A stretch of DNA of 64,000 nt from Paracoccus sp. TOH (GCF_030388245.1 NZ_CP098360.1:952501-1016500), one strand, 5' to 3'. Shown: positions 20,021 to 28,894, numbered from the stretch's first letter. Made by a program: numbers and translations. Notes: a model not told the origin generated them from the letters alone.

Positions 20021-22048
20021 TCAGAAATCCATCTTCAGGCCCAGCGTCACGGTGCGGCCCGGGGCATAGAGCGGCTTCACCCCGCGCGCATCGTATTGCA
20101 CATAGCTGGAACGCTCGGAGTAATTCCGGTCGAAGACGTTATCCACGCCCAGGTGCAGCACGACGTTCTGGTAGTTCTGCGGCCGCCATTCGCCGTAAAG
20201 GTTCAGCACCGTATAGCTGGGCGCGTCCGAGAAACCGGCCTCGGTCAGGTAATCGCCCGACAGCTTGTCGGCCCATTCCACCGTGGCGCCGACCTTGGCG
20301 TTGTATTGCGCGATTTCCTGATCGACATACAGGGTGGCGATCTTGCCGACCGGCACGGCGGTGCCGCCATTGGGCAGCCGGTCCTCGCCGTCCTGGGTCA
20401 CGTCCGCCTTGGTGAAGCTGCCGCCGACGCGGCCGCTGCCCCAGCTATAGGCGGCTTGCAGGGTGAAGCCCTTGCTGCGGTATTCCTCGACGTTGCCCAG
20501 GTAGGGCGCGCTTTCATCCTCGGGGAACACCAGCTCGCCCATGTCCTTCAGCCGGGTGTCGAAGAAGGTCAGGTTGCCGGTCCAGTTGCCCTGGTCGACG
20601 TTCAGGCCCAGCTTGACGTTGCGGGCGCTGGAGGTCTCGTAATCCTCGGCGACGTAAAGGTCCGAGCTGCGGGCATGCAGCAATGCGTATTCGCCGAAGG
20701 TGTGGCCCAGCCAGGTATGCGAGGCGCCGGCAAAGACCTCGAAGCCCTCGGCAAACTCATAGGACACGGTGCCGTTCACGCTGGCGCCGGTATCCGAATG
20801 GCGGCCGCCGTTGAAATCGGTGAAGCGGTGGTGATCCAGCCGCAGGCCGGTGGACAGGTCGATGCCGTTGTCGAATTCGAAACGGCCCTGGACGAAGGCG
20901 CCGATCTGCATGGTGTCCATGGTCCAGTAACGCCGGTCGGTGTCGCCGTAATTGTCGACCTCGTAATCGTCATAGGCCCAGTCCACGCCGGCGGTGATCC
21001 TGCCCTGACCCAGCGTATAGGTGTTCTGCAGCTTGCCGCCGATGGTCTGGTTTTCCAGGTTCATGTCGCCGTTGAGCGGGCGCGAGCCGGTGGCGTAGTT
21101 CGGGCGTTCGTATGTGTTGCGGCTGACAAAGATCATCGCCTCGGGATCCCAGGCGTCGCTGGGCGCGGTCGAGGTGTATTTCAGGGTCAGCGTATCGCGC
21201 GAGACCTTCAGCGGATAGACGCCGCGATCCAGCGGCCGTTCCGGGCTGGTCGGATACAGGTCCATGTTCATCTTGATGGTGCGGTCGGCGTCGTCCTCGG
21301 TGCGGTCATAGGCCAGCTCGACCCGATGGATGTCGAATTCATAGCCCAACTTCACCAAGGCGCCGCGGGCGGCGGGCTCGGTGCCGTCCATTTCCAGACC
21401 GTCGCCCGATTCGTAATTGTCGCCGCTGGTGCCATGGATCATCGCGAACCAGTCGAAGCCCTCATGGACGCCATAGCCGGCCAGCGAGGCCGAGAGGCCG
21501 CGGCCATTGCTGCCATAGGACAGGCCGACGCGGCCGCCTTGGTTCTTGCCATCGGTCAGCAGGTCCTTGGCGCCTACGGTCTCATAGCGCACCGCACCGG
21601 CGGCGGCGCCGAAACCGGCATCGGCGGCGGCGGCGCCGGCCTCGACCTCGACCGATTTCAGGAAGGCGGGGTCAACCACGTTCGAGCCGGTATGGTGCCA
21701 GCTGGTCGGACCCTGCGGCACGCCGTCGACGGTCACGGCCAGGTTCGACTGTTCCATACCGAAGACATGGATGCGCTTCGAGGGGCCCGCGCCGCCCGAG
21801 ACCGTGATGGCGGAATCACGGGCGAAAAGCTCGGACACGTCGGCGGGCTGCAGCGCCTCGAGATCCTCGGCGGTGACCGAGACGCCGCCGGTGGCCTCGA
21901 CGTTCTCCTGGCCGTCGGTGACCAGGGTGATCGGGTTCAGCACGAGGGTCTCGTCCGGCGCGGACGGGGCGGATTCCTGGGCGTAGAGGGCCGTCGCCAG
22001 GGCAAGCGTGGACACTCCCGCCAGAGGGAGGATTTGGCGCAACTGCAT
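20021..22048 (-). CDS. TonB-dependent outer-membrane receptor
   Basis: A 675-residue protein with a cleavable signal peptide (ILPLAGVSTLALATALYAQE). A plug domain follows, containing VSVTAEDLEALQPADVSELFAR and HVFGMEQSNLAVTVDGVPQ (about 55-110), then a beta-barrel that ends in aromatic GLKMDF. Late-barrel LHLGVDNVFDRNYSERSSY and GRTVTLGL are typical of TonB receptors. The substrate is probably a siderophore, haem or metal complex; the sequence does not decide it. It stands alone, with its own promoter and terminator. The start has AAGGA 9 bases upstream. Confidence 0.93.
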   Translation of the reverse strand: MQLRQILPLAGVSTLALATALYAQESAPSAPDETLVLNPITLVTDGQENVEATGGVSVTAEDLEALQPADVSELFARDSAITVSGGAGPSKRIHVFGMEQSNLAVTVDGVPQGPTSWHHTGSNVVDPAFLKSVEVEAGAAAADAGFGAAAGAVRYETVGAKDLLTDGKNQGGRVGLSYGSNGRGLSASLAGYGVHEGFDWFAMIHGTSGDNYESGDGLEMDGTEPAARGALVKLGYEFDIHRVELAYDRTEDDADRTIKMNMDLYPTSPERPLDRGVYPLKVSRDTLTLKYTSTAPSDAWDPEAMIFVSRNTYERPNYATGSRPLNGDMNLENQTIGGKLQNTYTLGQGRITAGVDWAYDDYEVDNYGDTDRRYWTMDTMQIGAFVQGRFEFDNGIDLSTGLRLDHHRFTDFNGGRHSDTGASVNGTVSYEFAEGFEVFAGASHTWLGHTFGEYALLHARSSDLYVAEDYETSSARNVKLGLNVDQGNWTGNLTFFDTRLKDMGELVFPEDESAPYLGNVEEYRSKGFTLQAAYSWGSGRVGGSFTKADVTQDGEDRLPNGGTAVPVGKIATLYVDQEIAQYNAKVGATVEWADKLSGDYLTEAGFSDAPSYTVLNLYGEWRPQNYQNVVLHLGVDNVFDRNYSERSSYVQYDARGVKPLYAPGRTVTLGLKMDF

Positions 22049-22101
22049 GTCTTTTCCTTGTTTCGTTGAGGAACTGGCGCGCGTTATAGGCTGCCGGCCT
22101 C

Positions 22102-22130
22102 TATACACAAGTAATTTACTCGGAATTCAA
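22102..22130 (-). promoter_or_regulatory. Putative promoter of TonB receptor with small palindrome
   Basis: On the minus strand TTGAAT (22125-22130) and TGTATA (22102-22107) are 17 nt apart, about 55-80 bp before the start codon. The spacer contains the inverted repeat AGTAA-T-TTACT (22110-22120), a possible site for an iron-responsive or other regulator. The assignment is by pattern only. Confidence 0.4.
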
Positions 22131-22290
22131 TGTCGGGAACTGATAAAAACAGTCGGGATTGTTGCCGATCTGCGTCACCCCCGCCGCCGGCCAGGGAAAG
22201 GCCGGCCTTTGCCGAGCCCGGACGACGGGGCTGGCGCTGCCGGGGGCAAAGGGGTTACAGACCAGCAAAGCCGCAGCCCGGGACAGCAAG

Positions 22291-22905
22291 ATGAGCATCA
22301 ATCTCTATCAGAACGATCTGCCGGACGATCTGGACCTTGGCCCGGTGGTGGCCATCGACACCGAGACCATGGGCCTTGACCCGCGCCGCGACCGGCTGTG
22401 CCTGGTGCAGATGAGTTCGGGCGACGGCAATGCGCATCTGGTGCAGATCGCCCGCGGCCAGCACCAGGCGCCGAACCTGACCCGGATGCTGACCGATCCC
22501 AAGGTGCTGAAGCTGTTCCATTTCGGCCGCTTCGACATCGCGGCGCTGGAAGCCGCCTTCGGCGTGGTGACCAAGCCGGTCTGGTGCACCAAGATCGCCA
22601 GCAAGATGGTGCGCACCTTCACCGACCGGCACGGGCTGAAATACCTGCTGAGCGAGCTGGTCGGCGTCGACATCTCCAAGCAGCAGCAGACCAGCGATTG
22701 GGGCGCGGCCGAGCTGTCCGACGCGCAACTGGAATATGCCGCCTCGGACGTGCTTTACCTGCACGCGCTCAAGGCCGAGCTGGAAAAGCGGCTGGAGCGC
22801 GAGGGGCGGCTGGGCCTGGCGCAGGCCTGTTTCGACTTCCTTCCCGCCCGCGCCCATCTGGACCTGCGCGGCTGGGGGGATGAAAACGACATCTTCCACC
22901 ATTAG
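22291..22905 (+). CDS. Ribonuclease D-like 3'-5' exonuclease
   Basis: A 204-residue DEDD exonuclease. The motifs are VVAIDTETMGLDP (ExoI, DxE, about 19-31), KLFHFGRFDIAAL (ExoII, about 78-90) and the ExoIII region LEYAASDVLYLHAL (about 152-165, YxxxD). It lacks the C-terminal HRDC domains of E. coli RNase D (about 375 aa), a short form common in alphaproteobacteria. It likely trims structured RNA 3' ends. It precedes kdsD by 10 bp. Confidence 0.9.
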   Translation: MSINLYQNDLPDDLDLGPVVAIDTETMGLDPRRDRLCLVQMSSGDGNAHLVQIARGQHQAPNLTRMLTDPKVLKLFHFGRFDIAALEAAFGVVTKPVWCTKIASKMVRTFTDRHGLKYLLSELVGVDISKQQQTSDWGAAELSDAQLEYAASDVLYLHALKAELEKRLEREGRLGLAQACFDFLPARAHLDLRGWGDENDIFHH

Positions 22906-22915
22906 GTAGCGGGCC

Positions 22916-23863
22916 ATGAGCGCATATCTCGACACCGCCCTGCGGGTGATCCGCACCGAGGCCGAGGGGCTGGCCATGCTGGCCGAGGGGCTTGGCGACA
23001 GCTTCGACCGCGCCGTCGCGGCGATTCTGGCCGCGAACGGCCGGGTCGTGGTGTCGGGCATGGGCAAGTCCGGCCATGTCGGGCGCAAGATCGCCGCCAC
23101 CCTGGCCTCGACCGGCACGCCGGCGCAGTTCGTCCACCCGGCCGAGGCCAGCCATGGCGACCTGGGCATGGTCACCCAGGGCGATCTGGCGCTGGTGCTG
23201 TCGAATTCGGGCGAGACGCCCGAGCTTGCCGACCTGATCGCGCATACCCGGCGCTTCCAGATCCCGCTGATCGGCGTCGCCAGCCGGCCCGATTCCACCC
23301 TGCTGCGTCAGGCCGACGTGGCGCTGGTGCTGCCCGCCGCGCCCGAGGCCTGCGGCACCGGCATCGTGCCCACCACCTCGACCACCATGACCATGGCCCT
23401 GGGCGACGCGCTGGCCGTGGCGCTGATGGAGCATCGCAAGTTCACGCCCGAGCATTTCCGCACCTTCCACCCCGGCGGCAAGCTGGGCGCCCGGCTGTCG
23501 CGGGTGGCCGACCTGATGCACGAGGACATCCCCCTGGTCGCCGAGACCGCGCCCATGGCCGATGCGCTGCTGACCATCAGCCAGAAAAGTTTCGGCGTGA
23601 CCGGCGTGACCAATGCCGAGGGCACGCTGACCGGCATCATCACCGACGGCGACCTGCGGCGGCACATGCAGGGCCTTCTGGAGCACACGGCGGCCGAGGT
23701 GATGACCCGCAACCCGCGGACCATCGGCCTCGACCAGATGGCCGAGGCGGCGCTGGCCGAGATGCAGTCGCGCCGCATCACCAGCCTGTTCGTGGTCACG
23801 CCCGACGGCCGGCCGGCCGGGCTGATCCATATCCATGATTTCCTGCGCACGGGGATGGTCTAG
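22916..23863 (+). CDS. kdsD: Arabinose-5-phosphate isomerase (KpsF/GutQ family)
   Basis: A 315-residue enzyme converting D-ribulose-5-phosphate to D-arabinose-5-phosphate, the first step to KDO. The N-terminal SIS domain has VVVSGMGKSGHVGRKIAATL (about 42-61), a HPAEASHGDLGM loop and VLSNSGETPEL; the C-terminal half carries two CBS domains (from about 205, for example GVTGVTNAEGTLTGIITDGD). The length is that of full KdsD. It is followed at 2 bases by lptC, so it belongs to the LPS biogenesis operon. Confidence 0.94.
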   Translation: MSAYLDTALRVIRTEAEGLAMLAEGLGDSFDRAVAAILAANGRVVVSGMGKSGHVGRKIAATLASTGTPAQFVHPAEASHGDLGMVTQGDLALVLSNSGETPELADLIAHTRRFQIPLIGVASRPDSTLLRQADVALVLPAAPEACGTGIVPTTSTTMTMALGDALAVALMEHRKFTPEHFRTFHPGGKLGARLSRVADLMHEDIPLVAETAPMADALLTISQKSFGVTGVTNAEGTLTGIITDGDLRRHMQGLLEHTAAEVMTRNPRTIGLDQMAEAALAEMQSRRITSLFVVTPDGRPAGLIHIHDFLRTGMV

Positions 23864-23865
23864 CG

Positions 23866-24444
23866 GTGCCGACCCGGTCCTGCATCGTCGCCTGGCTGCG
23901 CGTGATCCTGCCGCTGGCGGCGCTGGCGCTTTTGTCGGTGCTGTTCCTGCTGGGCCGCAAGCCCGAGCCGGACGCAAACATCCCCTATGCCGACGTGAAC
24001 CCGCAAGAGCTGGCCGAGCGTCAGGCGGTGACACAGCCGACCTATGCCGGCGTGACCGAAGACGGGGCGCAGATCAGCGTGACCGGCGCCGAGGCGGTGC
24101 CCGATGCCGGCGGCGGCGGTGCGGCCAAGGCGGTGCGCATGACCCTGCGCGCCAGGGACGGGCGCGCGGCCGATGTCAGCGCCGGCGCCGCCTCGCTGCA
24201 GGGCGACCAGATCCGGTTGGGCGAAGGCGCGCGCATGACCACCGCCGACGGCTGGGTGCTGACCGCACCGGAATTCCTGGCGTCGACCACGGCCGGCACC
24301 GTGGTCTCGGAGCAGGAGGTGAACGCCCTTGCCCCTTTCGGCGAATTGACGGCGGGCCGGATGGAGCTGAAACCCTCGGGTGAGGGCAGCGGCGATCATG
24401 TTCTTGATTTGAGCGGCGGAGTCCGATTGATATACCGGCCATGA
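23866..24444 (+). CDS. lptC: LPS export ABC transporter periplasmic protein LptC
   Basis: A 192-residue protein starting at a GTG two bases after the kdsD stop. One N-terminal transmembrane anchor (VILPLAALALLSVLFLLG, about 12-30) is followed by a periplasmic beta-jellyroll domain (PTYAGVTEDGAQISVTGAEA, GDQIRLGEGARMTT). Sequence conservation in LptC is low; the call rests on topology, length and position directly before lptA and lptB. It bridges the inner-membrane complex and LptA. Confidence 0.85.
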   Translation: MPTRSCIVAWLRVILPLAALALLSVLFLLGRKPEPDANIPYADVNPQELAERQAVTQPTYAGVTEDGAQISVTGAEAVPDAGGGGAAKAVRMTLRARDGRAADVSAGAASLQGDQIRLGEGARMTTADGWVLTAPEFLASTTAGTVVSEQEVNALAPFGELTAGRMELKPSGEGSGDHVLDLSGGVRLIYRP

Positions 24445-24502
24445 CCTTTGCGTCCCCACACGCCGCGCCCGGGGGCATCTCATGCGCCAGAAAGGAAACC
24501 CG

Positions 24503-24988
24503 ATGATCCGGTCCGGACCGCTTTTGCCCGTGATCCTGTCGCTTGCCCTGGCGGCTTCGGCCGGCGCGCAGGGCACGGGTTTCGGCAATGCGCAGGACAT
24601 CAAGCAGCCGGTCGAGGTCACCGCCGACACGCTGTCCGTCGATCAGAAGACCGGCAAGGCCACCTTCTCGGGCAATGTGCTGATCGGGCAGGGGGCGATG
24701 CGGCTTTCGGCGGACAGCGTGACCGTGACCTATGCCCAGGGCGACCAGAGCCGGATCAGCGCGCTGCACGCCGCAGGAAACGTCACCCTGGTCAGCGGCG
24801 AGGACGCGGCCGAGGCGAAGGCCGCCGATTACGACGTCGAATCGGGCAATGTGGTGCTGACCGGCGATGTGCTGCTGACCCAAGGCGGCAATGTGCTGTC
24901 GGGCGACAAGGTCACGGTGAACCTGACGACCGGCACGGCCAATGCCTCGGGCCGGGTGCGCAGCGTCCTGCAGCCGGGGAACCGGTGA
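24503..24988 (+). CDS. lptA: LPS transport periplasmic protein LptA
   Basis: A 161-residue periplasmic protein with a signal peptide ([18 protein letters not shown]). The OstA-like domain follows: [20 protein letters not shown] and [19 protein letters not shown] are typical, as is the repeated beta-strand pattern. LptA forms the bridge carrying LPS to the outer membrane. AAAGGA lies upstream of the ATG at 24503; another in-frame ATG is 21 bases earlier. The stop overlaps the lptB start. Confidence 0.9.
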   Translation: MIRSGPLLPVILSLALAASAGAQGTGFGNAQDIKQPVEVTADTLSVDQKTGKATFSGNVLIGQGAMRLSADSVTVTYAQGDQSRISALHAAGNVTLVSGEDAAEAKAADYDVESGNVVLTGDVLLTQGGNVLSGDKVTVNLTTGTANASGRVRSVLQPGNR

Positions 24989-25728
24989 TGGCGGCCGAGG
25001 CGGCACAGGGCCTGCGCGTCAGCGGGCTGCGCAAGTCCTATCGCAACCGGCCGGTGATCCGCGACGTGGCGATGCAGCTGGACCGGGGCGAGGTGGTGGC
25101 GCTTCTGGGTCCGAACGGCTCTGGCAAGACCACCTGCTTTTATTGCGTGGCCGGGCTGGTGGCGCCCGATTCGGGGCAGGTGCTGATCGACGGCCAGGAC
25201 GCGACGCGGCTGCCGATGTATCGCCGCGCGCAGATGGGCATCGGCTATCTGCCGCAGGAAATGTCGATCTTTCGCGGCCTGACGGTCGAGCAGAACATCA
25301 TGGCCGTGCTGGAACTGGTCGAGCCGCATGTGCATCAGCGCCGCGAGCGGCTCGAGGAGCTGCTGGGCGATTTCTCGATCGGCCATCTGCGCAATGCCTC
25401 GGCCATGGCGCTGTCCGGGGGCGAGCGGCGCCGGGTCGAGATCGCCCGCTGCCTGGCGGCCGATCCGGCCTATCTGCTTCTGGATGAACCATTCGCCGGC
25501 GTCGATCCGATCGCCGTGGGCGAGATCCGCGGCCTGGTCCACGCCCTGAAAAGCCGCGGCATCGGTGTGCTCATCACCGATCACAACGTCCGCGAGACGC
25601 TGGAGATCGTCGACCGCGCCTATATCCTGCATGACGGCCATGTGCTGAAATCCGGCACCACGGCCGAGATCGTCGCCGACGAGCAGGTGCGCCGGGTCTA
25701 CCTGGGCGAGAGCTTCCGGATGAACTGA
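24988..25728 (+). CDS. lptB: LPS export ABC transporter ATP-binding protein LptB
   Basis: A 246-residue ATPase. Walker A is GPNGSGKTT (about 43-51), the Q loop [16 protein letters not shown] is the LptB type, the signature is [13 protein letters not shown], Walker B is [16 protein letters not shown] and the H loop [11 protein letters not shown]. It powers LPS extraction with LptFG, whose genes are not in the window. The start codon overlaps the lptA stop (TGATG). Confidence 0.97.
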   Translation: MAAEAAQGLRVSGLRKSYRNRPVIRDVAMQLDRGEVVALLGPNGSGKTTCFYCVAGLVAPDSGQVLIDGQDATRLPMYRRAQMGIGYLPQEMSIFRGLTVEQNIMAVLELVEPHVHQRRERLEELLGDFSIGHLRNASAMALSGGERRRVEIARCLAADPAYLLLDEPFAGVDPIAVGEIRGLVHALKSRGIGVLITDHNVRETLEIVDRAYILHDGHVLKSGTTAEIVADEQVRRVYLGESFRMN

Positions 25729-25761
25729 GCGCGAGGCCGCGCCGATCCCTGCGCGCGGCCG

Positions 25762-25790
25762 TTGACACGGGCGCATGGCTGTCACCAAAT
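25762..25790 (+). promoter_or_regulatory. Possible promoter of hpf
   Basis: A consensus -35 TTGACA lies at 25762-25767 in the lptB-hpf gap. The expected -10 at 25785-25790 (CCAAAT) is poor. It may start a separate hpf-ptsN transcript. Confidence 0.3.
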
Positions 25791-25888
25791 GAGGTTATGG
25801 CGGGGGCAAGGACGCCCCTGTCGGAAAACCTCGGCGGCGCATGGGCTGCTTGCCTGCCGCCGCCGGGCAACCGAAAGGACGGACCACC

Positions 25889-26464
25889 ATGCGCTACCAG
25901 ATCAGCGGAAAACAGATCGATATCGGCGATGCGCTTTCGACCCATGTGAAGGCCGAGCTGGGTGAGACGATTGACAAGTATTCTCAACGTCCTACGGATG
26001 CCACGGTGATCTTTTCCCGCAACGCGCATGAATTCATCTGCGATGCGGTGGTGCATCTCTCGACCGGGTTGAACGTGCAGGCCAAGGGTGCCTCGACCGA
26101 GATCTATGCCGCCTTCGAACAGTGCAAGGAACGGATGGACAAGCAGCTGCGTCGCTACAAGCGCCGGCTCAAGGATCACCACAAGGACCGGGTCGAACCG
26201 ATTGCCTTCGAGCAGGCGGGCATGTATGTGCTGGCCGCCGATGAGGACGAATGGGAATCGCAAGGGGACGGCCTGCAGCCCATGATCATCGCCGAGATGG
26301 AAACCCGCGTGCCCACCCTGTCCGTGGGCGAGGCGGTGATGCAGATGGAACTGGCCGGCAGCCCGCTGCTGGTCTTCCGCAACGAGAAACATGGGGGCGT
26401 GAACGTCGTTCACCGCCGCGAGGACGGCAACGTGGGCTGGATCGACCCTCGCAATCTGGGCTAG
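25889..26464 (+). CDS. hpf: Long-form ribosome hibernation promoting factor
   Basis: A 191-residue protein. The N-terminal HPF/RaiA domain (about 1-100) begins MRYQISGKQIDIGDALSTHV and continues with AVVHLSTGLNVQAKG and the basic helix RMDKQLRRYKRRLKDHH. The C-terminal extension domain (about 130-190) has LSVGEAVMQMELAGSPLLVFRN and NVVHRREDGNVGWIDP, typical of long HPF, which alone can make 100S ribosome dimers. ptsN follows. Confidence 0.94.
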   Translation: MRYQISGKQIDIGDALSTHVKAELGETIDKYSQRPTDATVIFSRNAHEFICDAVVHLSTGLNVQAKGASTEIYAAFEQCKERMDKQLRRYKRRLKDHHKDRVEPIAFEQAGMYVLAADEDEWESQGDGLQPMIIAEMETRVPTLSVGEAVMQMELAGSPLLVFRNEKHGGVNVVHRREDGNVGWIDPRNLG

Positions 26465-26498
26465 ACTGACGCAGAAGGGCAGTCTTGTTGAACCAAAC

Positions 26499-26526
26499 GT
26501 CCCGGCCGCGCAGCCCGCGGCCGGGA
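26499..26526 (+). terminator. Strong stem-loop between hpf and ptsN
   Basis: GTCCCGGCCGCG (26499-26510) pairs perfectly over 12 bp with CGCGGCCGGGAC (26515/26516-26526) around a short loop. The T-rich ATTTTC comes only about 8 nt later, so it may be a partial terminator, attenuator or RNA-stabilising element, not a clean intrinsic terminator. Confidence 0.45.
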
Positions 26527-26546
26527 CCTGACAATTTTCGGGCGAC

Positions 26547-27011
26547 ATGCAAATCAGCGACATTCTCTCCCCCGCCGCCGTGCGGACGATGAGCCAGACC
26601 ACCAGCAAGAAGCGGTTGTTCCAGGAAATCGCCGAGCAGGCGCGCACGGTCTATGGCGTGGATGCGCCGCAGACCCTGGATGCGCTGCAGGAACGCGAAA
26701 GCCTGGGCCCGACCGGAGTCGGCCATGGCGTGGCGCTGCCGCATGCGCGGCTGCATGGGCTCGACCGCGTGGTCGGCCTGTTCCTGCGGCTGGAAAAGCC
26801 GCTGGATTTCGACGCCGTGGATCGCCAGCCGGTGGACCTGATCTTTGCGCTGCTGGCGCCGAAGAATTCCGGCGTCGATCACCTGAAGGCGCTGGCGCTG
26901 GTCTCGCGCACGCTGCGCGACCAGGATCTGCGCGCCAAGCTGCGCGCCAATGACGACGCGGTGGCGCTGCATGCCATGCTGGCGGCGGCGCCGGGCATCA
27001 AGGCGGCCTGA
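26547..27011 (+). CDS. ptsN: PTS IIA-like nitrogen-regulatory protein PtsN
   Basis: A 154-residue EIIA-Ntr protein. The phosphorylatable histidine is in the GHGVALPHARLHGL segment (about 64-77), preceded by LQERESLGPTGVG. FALLAPKNSGVDHLKALALVSR is also typical. It is part of the PTS-Ntr phosphorelay, which tunes potassium and stress responses. The position after lptB-hpf is conserved in proteobacteria, although rpoN is missing between them here. Confidence 0.95.
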   Translation: MQISDILSPAAVRTMSQTTSKKRLFQEIAEQARTVYGVDAPQTLDALQERESLGPTGVGHGVALPHARLHGLDRVVGLFLRLEKPLDFDAVDRQPVDLIFALLAPKNSGVDHLKALALVSRTLRDQDLRAKLRANDDAVALHAMLAAAPGIKAA

Positions 27012-27084
27012 AGTCGCATCCGGGCGGGCAGGGGGTGAAATGCCCCCGCATCGGCGCTATACTCCCACGCGGGAGGAAGACCGA

Positions 27085-27276
27085 ATGACCAGACATCTAG
27101 CAGACCGCAGTCACGAAACCAGCGCGGGCCGCACGCAATACTATACGCGGCAGGAACGCGAATCCGGCACCCATCCGGCCATCGCCGCCCTGCGCATGCG
27201 GCCCCGCGCCCGCAGCGAGGCGACGAATCGCCGCGCTGCCGAATTCGCCCGGATCGAGCGCGGCCATCAGGTCTGA
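27085..27276 (+). CDS. Small basic hypothetical protein (63 aa)
   Basis: A 63-residue arginine-rich frame starting at an ATG with GGGAGGAAG seven bases upstream. It has no hydrophobic segment and no recognised domain (TSAGRTQYYTRQERESG in the middle, RARSEATNRRAAEFARIERG at the end). It lies 73 bp after ptsN and just before a strong terminator. The good ribosome binding site and terminator favour a real gene. Confidence 0.6.
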   Translation: MTRHLADRSHETSAGRTQYYTRQERESGTHPAIAALRMRPRARSEATNRRAAEFARIERGHQV

Positions 27277-27295
27277 CCCTTGACCTGCCAATATG

Positions 27296-27327
27296 AAACC
27301 GGCCGGGCGCTGCCGCCCGGCCGGTTT
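27296..27327. terminator. Bidirectional terminator between small ORF and ilvE
   Basis: AAACCGGCCGGGCG (27296-27309) pairs perfectly with CGCCCGGCCGGTTT (27314-27327) around CTGC and is followed by TTTT on the plus strand. It lies between convergent genes and could serve both. Confidence 0.8.
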
Positions 27328-27354
27328 TCCTATTGTCCCCGGGCCCGGCCGCGA

Positions 27355-28224
27355 TCAGGCGCGGACCAGCTTTTCGTAATCCGCGGCGATCTTGCGGGTG
27401 GTGTCGCCGACCTGGAAATGCCAGTCGCCGATCTGCCCGACCGGAGTCACCTCGGCGGCCGTGCCGGTCAGGAAGCATTCCTGGAAACTGTCCAGCTCCT
27501 CGGGCTTGATGCGGCGTTCGTGCACCGCGGTGCCGTTGTCCTTCAGCATCTGGATGATGGTCTGCCGGGTGATGCCGTTCAGGAAGCGGTCGGCCAGGGG
27601 CGTGTGCACCTCGCCATCCTTGACGAAGAAGATATTGGCGCCGGTGGCCTCGGCGACATAGCCTTCCCAGTCCATGAACAGCGCGTCCGAGCAGCCCTTC
27701 TCCTCGGCGGCGTGCTTGGACATGGTGCAGATCATGTAAAGCCCGGCGGCCTTGGCGGCGGTGGGGATGGTCTCGGGGCTGGGCCGCTTCCACTTGGCGA
27801 TGTCGAGCTTGGCGCCCTGCCATTTCGCCTCGCCGTAATAGCTGCCCCATTCCCAGGCGGCGACGGCCATGCGCACCGGGTTGCGGCGGGCGGAAACCCC
27901 CATGTCCTCGCCCGAGCCGCGCCACATCACCGCGCGGACATAGGCGTCCTTGAAGCCGTTGGCATTCAGCACCGCCTCCTTGGCGGCGTCGATCTCCTCG
28001 GCGGTATAGGGCGATTGCATGTCCAGCAGCCGCGCCGATTCGATCAGCCGCAGCGAATGCTCCTGCCCCTTGAAGATCTTGCCGCTGTAGCAACGCTCGC
28101 CCTCGAACACCGAGCTGGCATAGTGCAGCGCATGGGTCAGGATGTGGACATTCGCCTCGCGCCACTCCACCAGCTTGCCATCCATCCAGATCTTGCCGTC
28201 ACGATCGTCATATGCGCCCGCCAT
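27355..28224 (-). CDS. ilvE: Branched-chain amino acid aminotransferase
   Basis: A 289-residue fold-type IV PLP enzyme for the last step of Leu, Ile and Val synthesis. Visible features are THALHYASSVFEGERCY (about 30-46), DAYVRAVMWRGSG, GANIFFVKDGEVHTP and FLTGTAAEVTPVGQIG near the C-terminus, which binds the PLP phosphate. The length is normal. It stands alone and is divergent from the petP-like gene, with a palindrome in the 151-bp gap. Confidence 0.94.
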   Translation of the reverse strand: MAGAYDDRDGKIWMDGKLVEWREANVHILTHALHYASSVFEGERCYSGKIFKGQEHSLRLIESARLLDMQSPYTAEEIDAAKEAVLNANGFKDAYVRAVMWRGSGEDMGVSARRNPVRMAVAAWEWGSYYGEAKWQGAKLDIAKWKRPSPETIPTAAKAAGLYMICTMSKHAAEEKGCSDALFMDWEGYVAEATGANIFFVKDGEVHTPLADRFLNGITRQTIIQMLKDNGTAVHERRIKPEELDSFQECFLTGTAAEVTPVGQIGDWHFQVGDTTRKIAADYEKLVRA

Positions 28225-28284
28225 TCTTTCCTCCGGCCGGTTCTGTTTCGGAATGTTGCGCCCTCAGAGCGTGTCTGGCAAAGA

Positions 28285-28298
28285 AAGTTGCGCAACTT
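28285..28298. promoter_or_regulatory. Perfect 14-bp palindrome between ilvE and the MarR gene
   Basis: AAGTTGCGCAACTT at 28285-28298 is self-complementary over 14 bp. It lies 61 bp from the ilvE start and about 78-91 bp from the MarR-type start. Such sites often bind MarR dimers, so it may be the operator of the petP-like regulator or a control site of ilvE. Confidence 0.5.
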
Positions 28299-28375
28299 GG
28301 GGTCTGGGCTATCCATTCATGGTTGGAAAGTCAATAAGTCTGACATAAATAGGAGCCATGCATTACGGAGAAGCC

Positions 28376-28894
28376 ATGCAGAACAAGGTTGGAATCGCGG
28401 CGACGGGCGGCGAAAGCCTGCTGTTTCTTACCGATGACCAGCTGCGGCGCGGGATCGAGGCGATGTTCTTCGCCTATCGCGCCTTCACGGCCGATCCCGA
28501 CATGATCCTGGCCGAGCTGGACTATGGCCGCGCCCATCACCGGGCGATCCATTTCATCAACCGCGAGCCGGGACTGACAGTGACGGCGCTGCTGGACGTG
28601 CTGGGCGTGACCAAGCAATCGCTGAACCGGGTCTTGCGCGCGCTGATCGAGGACGGGCTGGTCGAAAGCCGCATCGGCCGCCGCGACCGGCGCGAACGCC
28701 AGCTCTACCTGACCGACAAGGGCGCGATCCTGGAACGCCAGCTGTCCGAGGCGCAGCGCGCCCGGATGCGCGCCGCCTATCGTGCCGCGGGGCCGCAGGC
28801 GGTGGCGGGTTTCCGGCAGGTGCTCGAGGCGATGATGGACCGCGACACGCTTCGGCAGTATCGTGCGCTGAAAGATCTGCCCGACCCGTCATGA
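28376..28894 (+). CDS. petP: MarR-family regulator, PetP-like
   Basis: A 172-residue winged-helix protein: GRAHHRAIHFINREPGLTVTALLDVLGVTKQSLNRVLRALIEDGLVE contains the MarR HTH (about 55-100), with RRDRRERQLYLTDKG as the wing. It overlaps the response-regulator gene by ATGA. The MarR + OmpR-type pair matches petP-petR of Rhodobacter capsulatus, where it affects bc1 complex expression; the symbol rests on that pairing. The ATG at 28376 has GGAG five bases upstream; the ATG at 28358 is too close to its AGGAG. Confidence 0.78.
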   Translation: MQNKVGIAATGGESLLFLTDDQLRRGIEAMFFAYRAFTADPDMILAELDYGRAHHRAIHFINREPGLTVTALLDVLGVTKQSLNRVLRALIEDGLVESRIGRRDRRERQLYLTDKGAILERQLSEAQRARMRAAYRAAGPQAVAGFRQVLEAMMDRDTLRQYRALKDLPDPS

